Below are positions 1-6,177 of a stretch of 6,826 bases of DNA, one piece after another. The stretch's first letter is position 1, and each line of letters opens with the position of its first letter. The notes below the pieces were generated by a model. It saw nothing but the letters and a program-made list of their open reading frames with translations, was not told the DNA's origin and did no database searches. The translations under genes were made by a program, and so were the position numbers. This stretch comes from Nitrospiraceae bacterium. GTDB lineage: Bacteria; Nitrospirota_A; Leptospirillia; Leptospirillales; Leptospirillaceae. The stretch covers positions 1-6,826 of the forward strand of contig JAPTWQ010000114.1 in assembly GCA_028064945.1 (NCBI GenBank), in the 5' to 3' direction.

Positions 1-103
1 GCCCCATATTATTGATCGGACCAGAATCCCCAAAGAATTCGATCCCGGCGTTGACATTCTTCGCCAAGTAATGGTTGTATTCACACATCTTTGAGTTGAT
101 CAT
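1..103 (-). CDS. Unidentified gene, 5' end only (runs off the left edge)
   Basis: I translated this frame by hand from an ATG at 103-101. It gives 34 codons beginning MINSKMCEYNHYLAKNVNAG before the window ends, with no stop. The start is convincing because a perfect AAGGAGG lies at 116-110 with a six-base spacer. The gene begins only 26 bases after the relaxase stop and on the same strand, so it is probably the next gene of the same transcript, but it has its own strong initiation signal instead of an overlapping start. The visible residues are soluble in character, with no signal peptide or membrane segment. I do not recognise the family. Confidence is for the existence of the gene, not for any function. 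Confidence 0.7.
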   Translation of the reverse strand, partial: MINSKMCEYNHYLAKNVNAGIEFFGDSGPINNMG

Positions 104-109
104 TTTGTT

Positions 110-116
110 CCTCCTT
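110..116 (-). promoter_or_regulatory. Strong Shine-Dalgarno site for the left-edge gene
   Basis: The minus strand reads AAGGAGG, then AACAAA, then ATG. This is a full-length consensus ribosome binding site with optimal spacing, stronger than the sites in front of the coupled genes upstream. It sets the start of the partial gene at 1-103. Confidence 0.8.
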
Positions 117-129
117 GTCGTGAGTGTGA

Positions 130-3100
130 TTAATATCCCATCCCGCCATGTCCTCTTTCTCTCTTCCGCTCGATCCTGGGTGCTTCTTTCTTTTCTTCCC
201 GTTCCTTTTCCTGTTTGCGTTCCGGGCGGTCTTCCGGAAGGTCCTGGAACGGATCTTTCTCCCTGGAACGTTCCTGTTCCTTCGTGGCTTCTTTCTTCTC
301 CCCTTTCATCTCCTCCTTCCCTTGCTCCATGGTCTTTCGTTCCGGGGATTTTTCTTCCTCCATCCTCTTCTGCCGTTGCATTTCCCGCTTCAAGTGCTCC
401 GGAACCAGCTTCGCCTCCTGCCCGTTTTCCTTCCTCAGGGTGATGACGCCGGTCTCCCGGTCCATTTCCTCGACCCGGGCCACTTCCCCGGCCTTCATCC
501 CCAATTCCTTGTTCTCCTGCGGGAAACGCAATCTCTGTCCGACCTCCCACTTGTCGAATCGTTCCCGCTCTTGCCTGGTCAGATGCTCGTATTCTTTTTC
601 CTCGCTCCGTTCCATCGTTTTTTCCCTTCCGTTTGATGTTTCCGTTTCCCGGCTCCGGTCCTCGTTCTTCTCCCGGTCTTCCTCCCGCCGATTTTCGTTG
701 TCGGCAAGGGTATTTTCCTGTTTGCGTTCTGGGCGGTCTTCCGGACGGTTCGGGAACGGATCTTTCTCCCTGGAACGTTCCTGCCCTTTCGTGGCTTCTT
801 TCTTTTCCTCTTCTGATCTTTCCCGTTCTTTCCCGATCGCCATTCTCTCGAATTCCTTGTTTTCCTTTTCCACGTCCAGCGCCATGGTCTTGTCCTTTTC
901 GCGCGTCACCGCCCCGCTCAGTTTCTCCTGGTCGTCGGTGAAGGCGACCACTTGGTCTTTTGTCCGGGTCAGGTTCGTGTAAAAACTCCGCTGGTTCAAG
1001 GTCTGGGAGTTCGAGGGAAGATCCATAATCACGTTCTCCGACCCCAACCCTTGGGCGCTGTGCCCGGTCTGGGCATAGCCATGGTCGATCTCGACCGGCC
1101 TCCCTTCCGGTTTCAGGTCAAAGTCCTTCCCGTTGTCCAAACGGATCCTTAAAGAATCATGTTTCGATTCAATCACCTCTCCCCTCATTCCGTTGGTAAT
1201 CCCCTCTTTCTTGAGTTCGTTCCCAGTGATCCGGACCCGGTCGCCCGGGGAAAGCTCAATACTTTCAATCTTCCCGATCTCGTGGCCCTTTCCGGATGTT
1301 TCCCGAGGAGTCATGGTCGTGAACCGTCCGTCTTCCATCTTCAGGCGGACGGTGCCGTTTTCCTTCCCCACGGCCTCGACGCGACCAATCTCCCCCACCG
1401 AAACGCCCATTCCCCGGTAGTCTTTCCCGAACCGCACATCCTGGCCTTCTTTGTAGCTGTCGATCCGCTTCTTCTGGGCCTCCGTGAAGTCCCCTGCTTC
1501 GTAGCGGGTGAACTCTTCCCCTTTGCCTTTCAATCCCATAGACTCCCGGATATTCTCGTTCACGGCCTTCCGGGCCTCGTGGGTTCCTGTCAGGACAAGG
1601 GTCTCCTTGGGATCCTTCGATTTCAGATACTCTTCGGAGAGGGCCCGGAACCGTTCCTGCGGGTTCCGGACCTCCCGGACTTCAAGCTTTTCGAGGGCCT
1701 TTGCCGGGGAATCGATGGAGAGCCTGGCCGCTTCCCGGACAGCATCCTTCGCCTTGTTCTGGCGCTGCATCTCCGTCACGTAGACCGTTTCCATTCCTTT
1801 CTTCTGGAGAAGGGCAAAGGCCGGTCCAGCGGCCACGCTTTCATATTGCTTGATGTCACCCACCAGGACCGCCCGGGATCCGGCCTTTTCGATCCGCTTC
1901 ATGGCCGATTCCAGATCTTTGGCGTTGGTCAACCCCGCCTCGTCGATCACGACAACGGTCTTGCCGTTCAGATCCTTTCCCGCCTGGCGATCCGCAAGCC
2001 AGCTTTGAAGCGTCCTGGACTCGATGATTCCCGCATCGCGCAAGGCATGGACGGCGGAATGTTGCGGCCCAAGGCCGATGACTTCGTATCCGGCATTTTT
2101 CAAGGCGGAAACCGCCGCTCCGTTTTGCAGGGATTCGATGGCGGGTTTCAGCATCGTCGTCTTTCCCGTTCCGGCATAGCCGTTGATCCCCGAATATCGG
2201 TTGTCTGTCGTGAGGATCATCCGGGCCGCCGCTTTCTGCTCCGCGTTCAACGTCAGTCCATCCCTTTCCTGAATCGCTTTCAGGGTCGCCTCCGCCTGGA
2301 GAGGGTTCATGACGGGGACCACTGCATGGCGACCGGATTTCTCGTAAGAGAGGATACGTTTCTCGCGCTCCAGCGCTTCCCGGCTGGTCATCAGGTTTTG
2401 CTTCCTCCCTGCCAGCTCGTCCGTCTGCCGGATCAACGAGCCTTCGGCTTTCGCCTCCGCCACCGCCTTCTTCAGGTCTTCAAAAGTGATCTTTCCCCGT
2501 CCGTCCTGGAGGGCCGTCCGGATCAGTTCCCCCTCCTTCACCGCCGATTCCCGTTCGGTGTGGTGGTCAACGGCAAATTTCAGGGAGTCCCGGGCGATTT
2601 CCAGGCGTTTCTCCGGAGAGAGATATTTTTGTCCGATCCCTTTTTCAAACTGTTCCTCAATCTTCCGGGTCACTTCATCGGCCCCGGAGAGCTTCACCTC
2701 TTCCTTCCAGCGGGTCTCAAGCCCTTCCAGTTCGTGGACCTTCTTCGCCTTTCTGGTCCGCTCCCACGCTTCCTCTCTCATCCATCTTTTTTCGTTCCGC
2801 TCCTCCCGTGGGAGTTTCGACCACTCCACGCCCCATTTGTCCTTGATGTACTCTTCGATTTTCTGGCCCCTGGAAGAATGAAAATCGATCTGCTCACGGG
2901 AAAAGTCCGCGATCTGGACCTCTCCATACTTCCCTTTGCCGATCTCGATCCCTTTTTCCGAAAGTCGCCTGCCCCAATGCGCGTCCCCCATTTCCTTGAC
3001 CAGGCGTTGGTACTGCATCTGCCGGTCGTTGGTCATGGCCTGGTATTTGCCGTCCGAATTTTGGGTGACGTTCAGGAACACCCCGTGGGCGTGAATGAAA

Positions 3101-3591
3101 CACTCCCCCTCACGGTTCGACATGTGCCGGACGTGGCCGTACAGAGCCTTCCCGGTCGTCTCCCACTCCTTCCCGTCATGCCCTCTCCGCGCTCCGATCT
3201 GCGATTCCAGATAATCGTAAGAGAGCTGTTCGACTTCCCCCTGAACCTTCATGATCCAGTCCTTGAGTTCCTGGTTGTCGGTCGCGGCCCATGCCATGGA
3301 CACCGTTTTCGGGGCCTCGATCACAAAGTCCGTTCCGGCCCTTTTGAGAAGTTCTCCGGTGTCCGGATCCTTGAACGATCCTCCCTTGACCTCGATCCCT
3401 CCGGGAAAATGTCCGTTCAGGGCGTTCTTCCAGTCCTCCGCACCCGCTTTACCTTCCAGACCCATTTCGGCTGCAAGCCGTCCGCCCCATTCCAGCTTAT
3501 GGTCCTCCCCTCCTTCCCGTTCAAGGTAGTAGTCGTCCTTCCGGTAGTATTTCTCCCCCTGACCGGGGCTGATGTTCTTTCCGAGCGCCAT
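130..3591 (-). CDS. traI: MobF-family conjugative relaxase-helicase (TraI/TrwC type)
   Basis: This 1153-residue protein would nick oriT, stay covalently bound to the 5' end, and unwind the transferred strand. The N-terminus has paired tyrosines at 15-16 and 21-22, the TraI arrangement. Asp88 in GTDFVIEAPKTVS matches the catalytic aspartate of TrwC. The three metal-binding histidines are at 156, 167 and 169 (H-x10-H-x-H). A complete RecD-like SF1 helicase follows: Q motif near 452, Walker A GYAGTGKTT at 471-479, Walker B VVVIDEAG with DE at 550-551, motif III LVGDIKQYESVAAG near 576, EMQRQ near 607, GYAQTGHSAQG near 838, and a final YTNLTRTKDQ motif near 871. From about residue 900 the tail is rich in Lys, Glu and Arg, with internal duplications. 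The ATG at 3591 is chosen because it puts the tyrosines where TraI has them and overlaps the preceding stop as TAATG. An ATG at 3636 would add 15 residues and also has a good ribosome site. The symbol is by family only. Confidence 0.95.
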   Translation of the reverse strand: MALGKNISPGQGEKYYRKDDYYLEREGGEDHKLEWGGRLAAEMGLEGKAGAEDWKNALNGHFPGGIEVKGGSFKDPDTGELLKRAGTDFVIEAPKTVSMAWAATDNQELKDWIMKVQGEVEQLSYDYLESQIGARRGHDGKEWETTGKALYGHVRHMSNREGECFIHAHGVFLNVTQNSDGKYQAMTNDRQMQYQRLVKEMGDAHWGRRLSEKGIEIGKGKYGEVQIADFSREQIDFHSSRGQKIEEYIKDKWGVEWSKLPREERNEKRWMREEAWERTRKAKKVHELEGLETRWKEEVKLSGADEVTRKIEEQFEKGIGQKYLSPEKRLEIARDSLKFAVDHHTERESAVKEGELIRTALQDGRGKITFEDLKKAVAEAKAEGSLIRQTDELAGRKQNLMTSREALEREKRILSYEKSGRHAVVPVMNPLQAEATLKAIQERDGLTLNAEQKAAARMILTTDNRYSGINGYAGTGKTTMLKPAIESLQNGAAVSALKNAGYEVIGLGPQHSAVHALRDAGIIESRTLQSWLADRQAGKDLNGKTVVVIDEAGLTNAKDLESAMKRIEKAGSRAVLVGDIKQYESVAAGPAFALLQKKGMETVYVTEMQRQNKAKDAVREAARLSIDSPAKALEKLEVREVRNPQERFRALSEEYLKSKDPKETLVLTGTHEARKAVNENIRESMGLKGKGEEFTRYEAGDFTEAQKKRIDSYKEGQDVRFGKDYRGMGVSVGEIGRVEAVGKENGTVRLKMEDGRFTTMTPRETSGKGHEIGKIESIELSPGDRVRITGNELKKEGITNGMRGEVIESKHDSLRIRLDNGKDFDLKPEGRPVEIDHGYAQTGHSAQGLGSENVIMDLPSNSQTLNQRSFYTNLTRTKDQVVAFTDDQEKLSGAVTREKDKTMALDVEKENKEFERMAIGKERERSEEEKKEATKGQERSREKDPFPNRPEDRPERKQENTLADNENRREEDREKNEDRSRETETSNGREKTMERSEEKEYEHLTRQERERFDKWEVGQRLRFPQENKELGMKAGEVARVEEMDRETGVITLRKENGQEAKLVPEHLKREMQRQKRMEEEKSPERKTMEQGKEEMKGEKKEATKEQERSREKDPFQDLPEDRPERKQEKEREEKKEAPRIERKRERGHGGMGY
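206..297. repeat. Direct repeat copy A (92 bp, in the relaxase tail)
   Basis: This segment matches 713-804 in the same orientation, 507 bp apart, with seven mismatches in 92 positions by hand count and no gaps. It encodes relaxase residues of about 1099-1129, containing KEATKEQERSREKDPF and PEDRPERKQE. The separation is a multiple of three, so both copies are read in the same frame. Confidence 0.9.
713..804. repeat. Direct repeat copy B (92 bp, in the relaxase tail)
   Basis: This is the partner of 206-297, about 92% identical. It encodes relaxase residues of about 930-960, containing KEATKGQERSREKDPF and PEDRPERKQE. Most differences lie in two small clusters, around the NRPED/DLPED codons and the KGQ/KEQ codons, as expected of a fairly recent internal duplication that has begun to drift. 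Confidence 0.9.
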
Positions 3592-3785
3592 TATTCCCTC
3601 TCTTTCTTGCAATCCTCTGGGACAAAAAGGTGACATTTTGTCCTCTCCAGAACAGCCTTTCCTTCGACGTAACCGGAATAATAGGAAAACTCGTTGATCC
3701 CGGGGGAAACGGTCGATTCCCGACCAGACTCCCCATCGGACCGCCCTTGGTCATACGATGGCTTGTCGATTGCGATCCGGATCAT
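3591..3785 (-). CDS. Small protein with an RMF/CrpP-like pattern
   Basis: This 64-residue gene fills the gap between the coupling protein and the relaxase. Its ATG at 3785-3783 overlaps the coupling-protein stop as ATGA, and its TAA at 3593-3591 overlaps the relaxase ATG as TAATG, which argues strongly that it is translated. A GTG at 3794 in the same frame is a less likely start, three codons longer. The middle has the pattern YDQGRSDGESGRE, then P and G, then SYYSGYVEGKA: two short glycine-marked helices. The spacing resembles ribosome modulation factor and the small plasmid protein family CrpP. That resemblance is my pattern reading only. Two cysteines near the end (in KCHLF and EDCKK) are not part of that pattern. 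There is no signal peptide or membrane segment. Its job in transfer is unknown. Confidence 0.75.
   Translation of the reverse strand: MIRIAIDKPSYDQGRSDGESGRESTVSPGINEFSYYSGYVEGKAVLERTKCHLFVPEDCKKERE
3620..3643 (-). promoter_or_regulatory. Short hairpin ahead of the relaxase start
   Basis: GGACAAAA and TTTTGTCC form a perfect 8-bp inverted repeat with an 8-base loop, inside the end of the small gene and 28 bases before the preferred relaxase ATG. Its 5' arm overlaps the ribosome site and ATG of the alternative relaxase start at 3636, so folding of the mRNA could mask that start. A regulatory role is inference; the arms also encode residues of the small protein. Confidence 0.3.
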
Positions 3786-4606
3786 TTCGGACACCGGACG
3801 CGCATCCGCTCACCCGTCTTGTCCACCAGTTGATAGACAAAATTTCCGTATCGATCCCGGATCGGACGGTTTATGACAACCCACTTTCCGGCGTTCTTCG
3901 AAAGACAGTGCCACCAATTCGGCCAGGGTCCTGTCCAGATCGGTAAACTCATGATCGGATCGACGGCTTTTCCTGCGAGGATCCCCGCAGGATGATTTTT
4001 TGTAATCGGTAAACTCGGAGGTCCGACCCGAACACAGTTCCATGGTCTTTTTCCTGTCGAATTCGAATGATCGATCCGGCACCGGAACGTCCCGTTCGTC
4101 CAGTGAAAGACCCGGGATTCCGGCTTTGGTTTTTCATGAATGACTGACGGAGAGGAGAGGGGAACGGGTGGATTGTGCCCGGTCATCTGTGAGACAACGA
4201 ACCACCCGGCCAGACCCAACGCCACCAGCCCGACAATTGGAAAGATGGGCATATGAAACGGGTCTTCCTTTGTCGTCTCTTCCTTCTTCTGTTCTGCCAC
4301 CTTCGGATCCGAAAATTCCTGTTCCGGTTCCGGTTCTCCAGGTGGTAGGAATGCTGGTCGGATGGACTTGTATTTCCGAATTTCAAATTCGATTCGATGG
4401 ATATCTTCCATCCCAGGGAAGCGGCAATACGCCACCAGGTCTGGGAGTCCGGAAAATTCCGATGGCAGGACGGTCTGGACAACTTTTTTAGCTTGGGCGG
4501 TGGTGAGGCCTTCTCCCGGGAATCCGAAGGCATCGAGAGTTTTCGACTCTTCATTAATTTCCCGCTGGCCGAATTCGTTGCTCCAGTATTCTGCGTCCTT
4601 GAAGCT
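3782..4606 (-). pseudogene. Coupling protein, C-terminal part beyond the in-frame TGA
   Basis: This is the same reading frame as 4607-5737 with only the TGA at 4607-4609 between them, so it is residues 378-650 of one ancestral protein. It starts SFKDAEYWSNEFGQREI, and later has SEFSGLPDLVAYCRFPGME followed by IEFEIRKYKSIRPAFLPP, which look like the last strands of a TraD/TrwB-type ATPase domain. A proline- and glutamate-rich linker follows, then one transmembrane segment at about 498-518 (from IFPIVGLVAL to WFVVSQ). A final tail of about 130 residues has cysteines at 553, 568, 611 and 649. The reading frame is intact to its TGA at 3784-3782, which overlaps the next gene. If not read through, this part is made only by re-initiation. 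A GTG at 4435 is the nearest in-frame candidate but has no convincing ribosome site. Whether it is decayed or expressed is open. Confidence 0.75.
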
Positions 4607-4609
4607 TCA
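4607..4609 (-). other. In-frame TGA interrupting the coupling protein
   Basis: On the minus strand the context is ATT TTC CGG CAA TGA AGC TTC AAG GAC. Conserved-looking coupling-protein sequence lies on both sides in the same frame. TGA is also the true stop of the genes ending at 6754, 6177, 5737 and 3782, three of them overlapping the next start, so it is not generally a sense codon here. One base change (CGA to TGA, or TGG to TGA) would explain it. Reading one frame over across the site gives NEAS in place of the stop, so a pair of compensating small indels is another possibility. Confidence 0.85.
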
Positions 4610-5737
4610 TTGCCGGAAAATAATCTTGCTGGAAAAAGTCGAAAGAAGGGTCTGTGCTCCCAAAATTCCATAAGTCGATTCAAGTTGGGCAATGCTTTGG
4701 ATCGCCCCCGCCACGCACAGGCCAAACTTCCGTCCCCGGGTATTCGCATTCTTCAGATACGCGACTTGTCCCAGGCTGTCCAGTTCGTCCGCGACCACCC
4801 AGATTCGGCGGTTGAAATCGGGGGTCAGATCCAGGACCTCTTTCACGACAATTCCCATCCAGCCGCCAATCAAGGGAGAAAGGAGAGACATCTGACTGTC
4901 CTTATAGCTGATGAACAAACTTCCCGGATTCCCCTCCCTCACCCATTTCCGGAGGGAAAAGGTTCCGTCCCGGGGGAGCATGGACCAGGGGCGGAGGACA
5001 AGAGACGCCTCTCCGATCACAGATCCCAAAAACCGCTCATTCATCGGCATCAACAAGGCTTCTTCCGGAGTGCCCACAATGTAAGGGCGCAAAAGCTCCG
5101 GGTCTCCGGGCTGAATGATTTCGATCACCCGTTTCGGATCCGGATTCCCTTCCCTGACCAAGCCCTTCATGATCGAGGCAATCAGTCCACGTGCTTTTTT
5201 CACCCATTCGTTTTCCTGTCCGTGGTGACCTTCCTTCAGAGGGAAGAGACTTTCGGCCAGGGAGTCGTAATCCCATTGGTCCTCAATTTCAAGGAACGGA
5301 TTCCACTGGACGGACCTTCCATCGAACGGGTTGAGGAGAAGATCGTTTTGCCGACTCCGTCTTGAAAAAAACTGACCTCCGGAATCCGTAATAATGGCCT
5401 TCTCTTTGTTTTCCGCCACCCCCCATAAAACCCGGTCCAGGAGCCGATGGATCGCCTGGGTTTTCCCGGATCCTGTCCCTCCGGCAATAACCAAATGCTT
5501 GGTCGGGACCTCCGGATCCAGTTCGATATCTTCGAACGCCAGGCAACAGGAGAGAGTCTGTGCCTCCCCCCCTGTCCAGTTTTCAAGACGGATGGGAAGA
5601 TCGTGGGTGGTCGCGTCCGCAGGATCGTACCATCGGGGCTTTTTCTGATTTTTCGATGGTCGATCGGAGCTGATTTTCGATCCGCGCACATGCTCGATTT
5701 CTTTGACGTACGTTTTTTGTTTGCCGAACCATCCCAT
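4607..5737 (-). CDS. Type IV coupling protein ATPase (VirD4/TrwB/TraD family), N-terminal part
   Basis: By family, this hexameric ATPase connects the relaxase-DNA complex to the secretion channel at the inner membrane. This part is 376 residues from the ATG at 5737-5735, which overlaps the preceding stop as TGATG; a GTG one codon earlier is possible. It shows HLVIAGGTGSGKTQA with Walker A at 86-93, a TrwB-like stretch DLLLNPFDGRSVQWNPF near 132-148, Walker B IWVVADELDSLGQ with DE at 318-319, and motif III GLCVAGAIQSIAQLESTYG near 339-357. It ends FSSKIIFRQ at the TGA. The family usually begins with one or two membrane helices ahead of the nucleotide-binding domain. Here only about 18 soluble residues precede RGSKI, so the usual anchor is missing. 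A product ending here would keep the Walker motifs but lose the last part of the ATPase fold, so it is unlikely to be active alone. Confidence 0.9.
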   Translation of the reverse strand: MGWFGKQKTYVKEIEHVRGSKISSDRPSKNQKKPRWYDPADATTHDLPIRLENWTGGEAQTLSCCLAFEDIELDPEVPTKHLVIAGGTGSGKTQAIHRLLDRVLWGVAENKEKAIITDSGGQFFSRRSRQNDLLLNPFDGRSVQWNPFLEIEDQWDYDSLAESLFPLKEGHHGQENEWVKKARGLIASIMKGLVREGNPDPKRVIEIIQPGDPELLRPYIVGTPEEALLMPMNERFLGSVIGEASLVLRPWSMLPRDGTFSLRKWVREGNPGSLFISYKDSQMSLLSPLIGGWMGIVVKEVLDLTPDFNRRIWVVADELDSLGQVAYLKNANTRGRKFGLCVAGAIQSIAQLESTYGILGAQTLLSTFSSKIIFRQ

Positions 5738-6177
5738 CACACCCTCTTTTCTATATGGAGTTCCTTCAATTTATTTTCCAACGCCTCTTTTGCCTTTACA
5801 TTCCTGTTCAGGAGAAGCCCCTCCCCCTTGGGGCTGGCTTTCGTCGTCTCCTCAAAGAAGTACTCGATCCTCGCCAATGTTTCGACCAGGTAGCGGACGA
5901 CCTCCGGGGAGAGTCCTGATCCGTTTGGGGGATCGGGCAAAAGCCCCATCTTGGCCAGCTCTCTGTGGGTTTCTTCATGCTCGTCCCGCTCCTCCCCAAT
6001 CGCCTTTTTTAACAACTCCAGATCCATTTCCGGGCCGGAAACTGGACCGGATTCGAGCGATTTCAGGACCAGAATCCCGACCGTTTCGGAGACCGATCTT
6101 CCCTGGTCTCCGGCCATTTTTTTGACCCGGACAAGGATATCGTCCGGCATCCGGACCGGAACATATGTCTTTTTCAT
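5737..6177 (-). CDS. Ribbon-helix-helix DNA-binding protein, likely oriT accessory factor or operon regulator
   Basis: This 146-residue protein begins KKTYVPVRMPDDILVRVKK, then RSVSETVGILVLKSLESG. That is a beta strand followed by two helices, the ribbon-helix-helix fold (Arc/MetJ type) in residues 1-42. The rest is predicted helical and highly charged, including DLELLKKAIGEERDEHEETH and a lysine/glutamate-rich C-terminus ending HIEKRV, which may form a coiled coil. In conjugative systems a protein of this type next to the coupling protein, such as TrwA or TraY, binds oriT, stimulates the relaxase and represses its own operon; I infer the same role from position. The ATG at 6177 is chosen because it overlaps the previous stop as TGATG, has GGAG-rich sequence upstream, and starts exactly at the fold. 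The frame is open further upstream, but that part runs inside the membrane-protein gene and is not credible. Confidence 0.85.
   Translation of the reverse strand: MKKTYVPVRMPDDILVRVKKMAGDQGRSVSETVGILVLKSLESGPVSGPEMDLELLKKAIGEERDEHEETHRELAKMGLLPDPPNGSGLSPEVVRYLVETLARIEYFFEETTKASPKGEGLLLNRNVKAKEALENKLKELHIEKRV

Noticed and set aside
51..80. TTGACA followed 18 bases later by TTGTAT on the plus strand, a promoter-like pair
   Set aside because: The -10 box is poor, no plus-strand gene follows, and it lies inside the minus-strand partial gene.
104..129. A terminator or intergenic element after the relaxase
   Set aside because: The 26 bases hold only the ribosome site of the next gene; there is no stem or T-run.
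1159..3633. An open frame of more than 800 codons on the plus strand, opposite the relaxase
   Set aside because: It is the antisense image of a long GC-biased gene. The minus strand carries every relaxase and helicase motif, while the plus-strand translation is a leucine/phenylalanine/proline-rich string without recognisable domains.
4057..4066. The 10-bp palindrome TCGAATTCGA
   Set aside because: It is a self-complementary run without a loop inside coding sequence and can be explained by common codons; there is no partner site or context for an operator.
4607..4609. Reassigned genetic code (TGA as glycine or tryptophan) or selenocysteine
   Set aside because: TGA is the proper stop of several neighbours with overlapping starts, TGG is used freely for tryptophan, and I saw no obvious selenocysteine-type stem-loop after the codon.
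4554..4610. An ATG overlapping the internal TGA (ATGA) as a coupled restart
   Set aside because: It opens only an 18-codon frame ending in TAA, out of frame with the conserved sequence.
4183..4749. A 188-codon minus-strand frame overlapping the TGA site, considered as a frameshifted continuation of the coupling protein
   Set aside because: Apart from a short NEAS at the stop, its translation does not resemble a coupling protein, while the original frame does. It is a shadow, although it leaves open a pair of compensating indels near 4600.
4397..5365. A 322-codon plus-strand open frame opposite the coupling protein
   Set aside because: It lies across the Walker B and motif III coding region of the minus-strand ATPase and shows no domain of its own.
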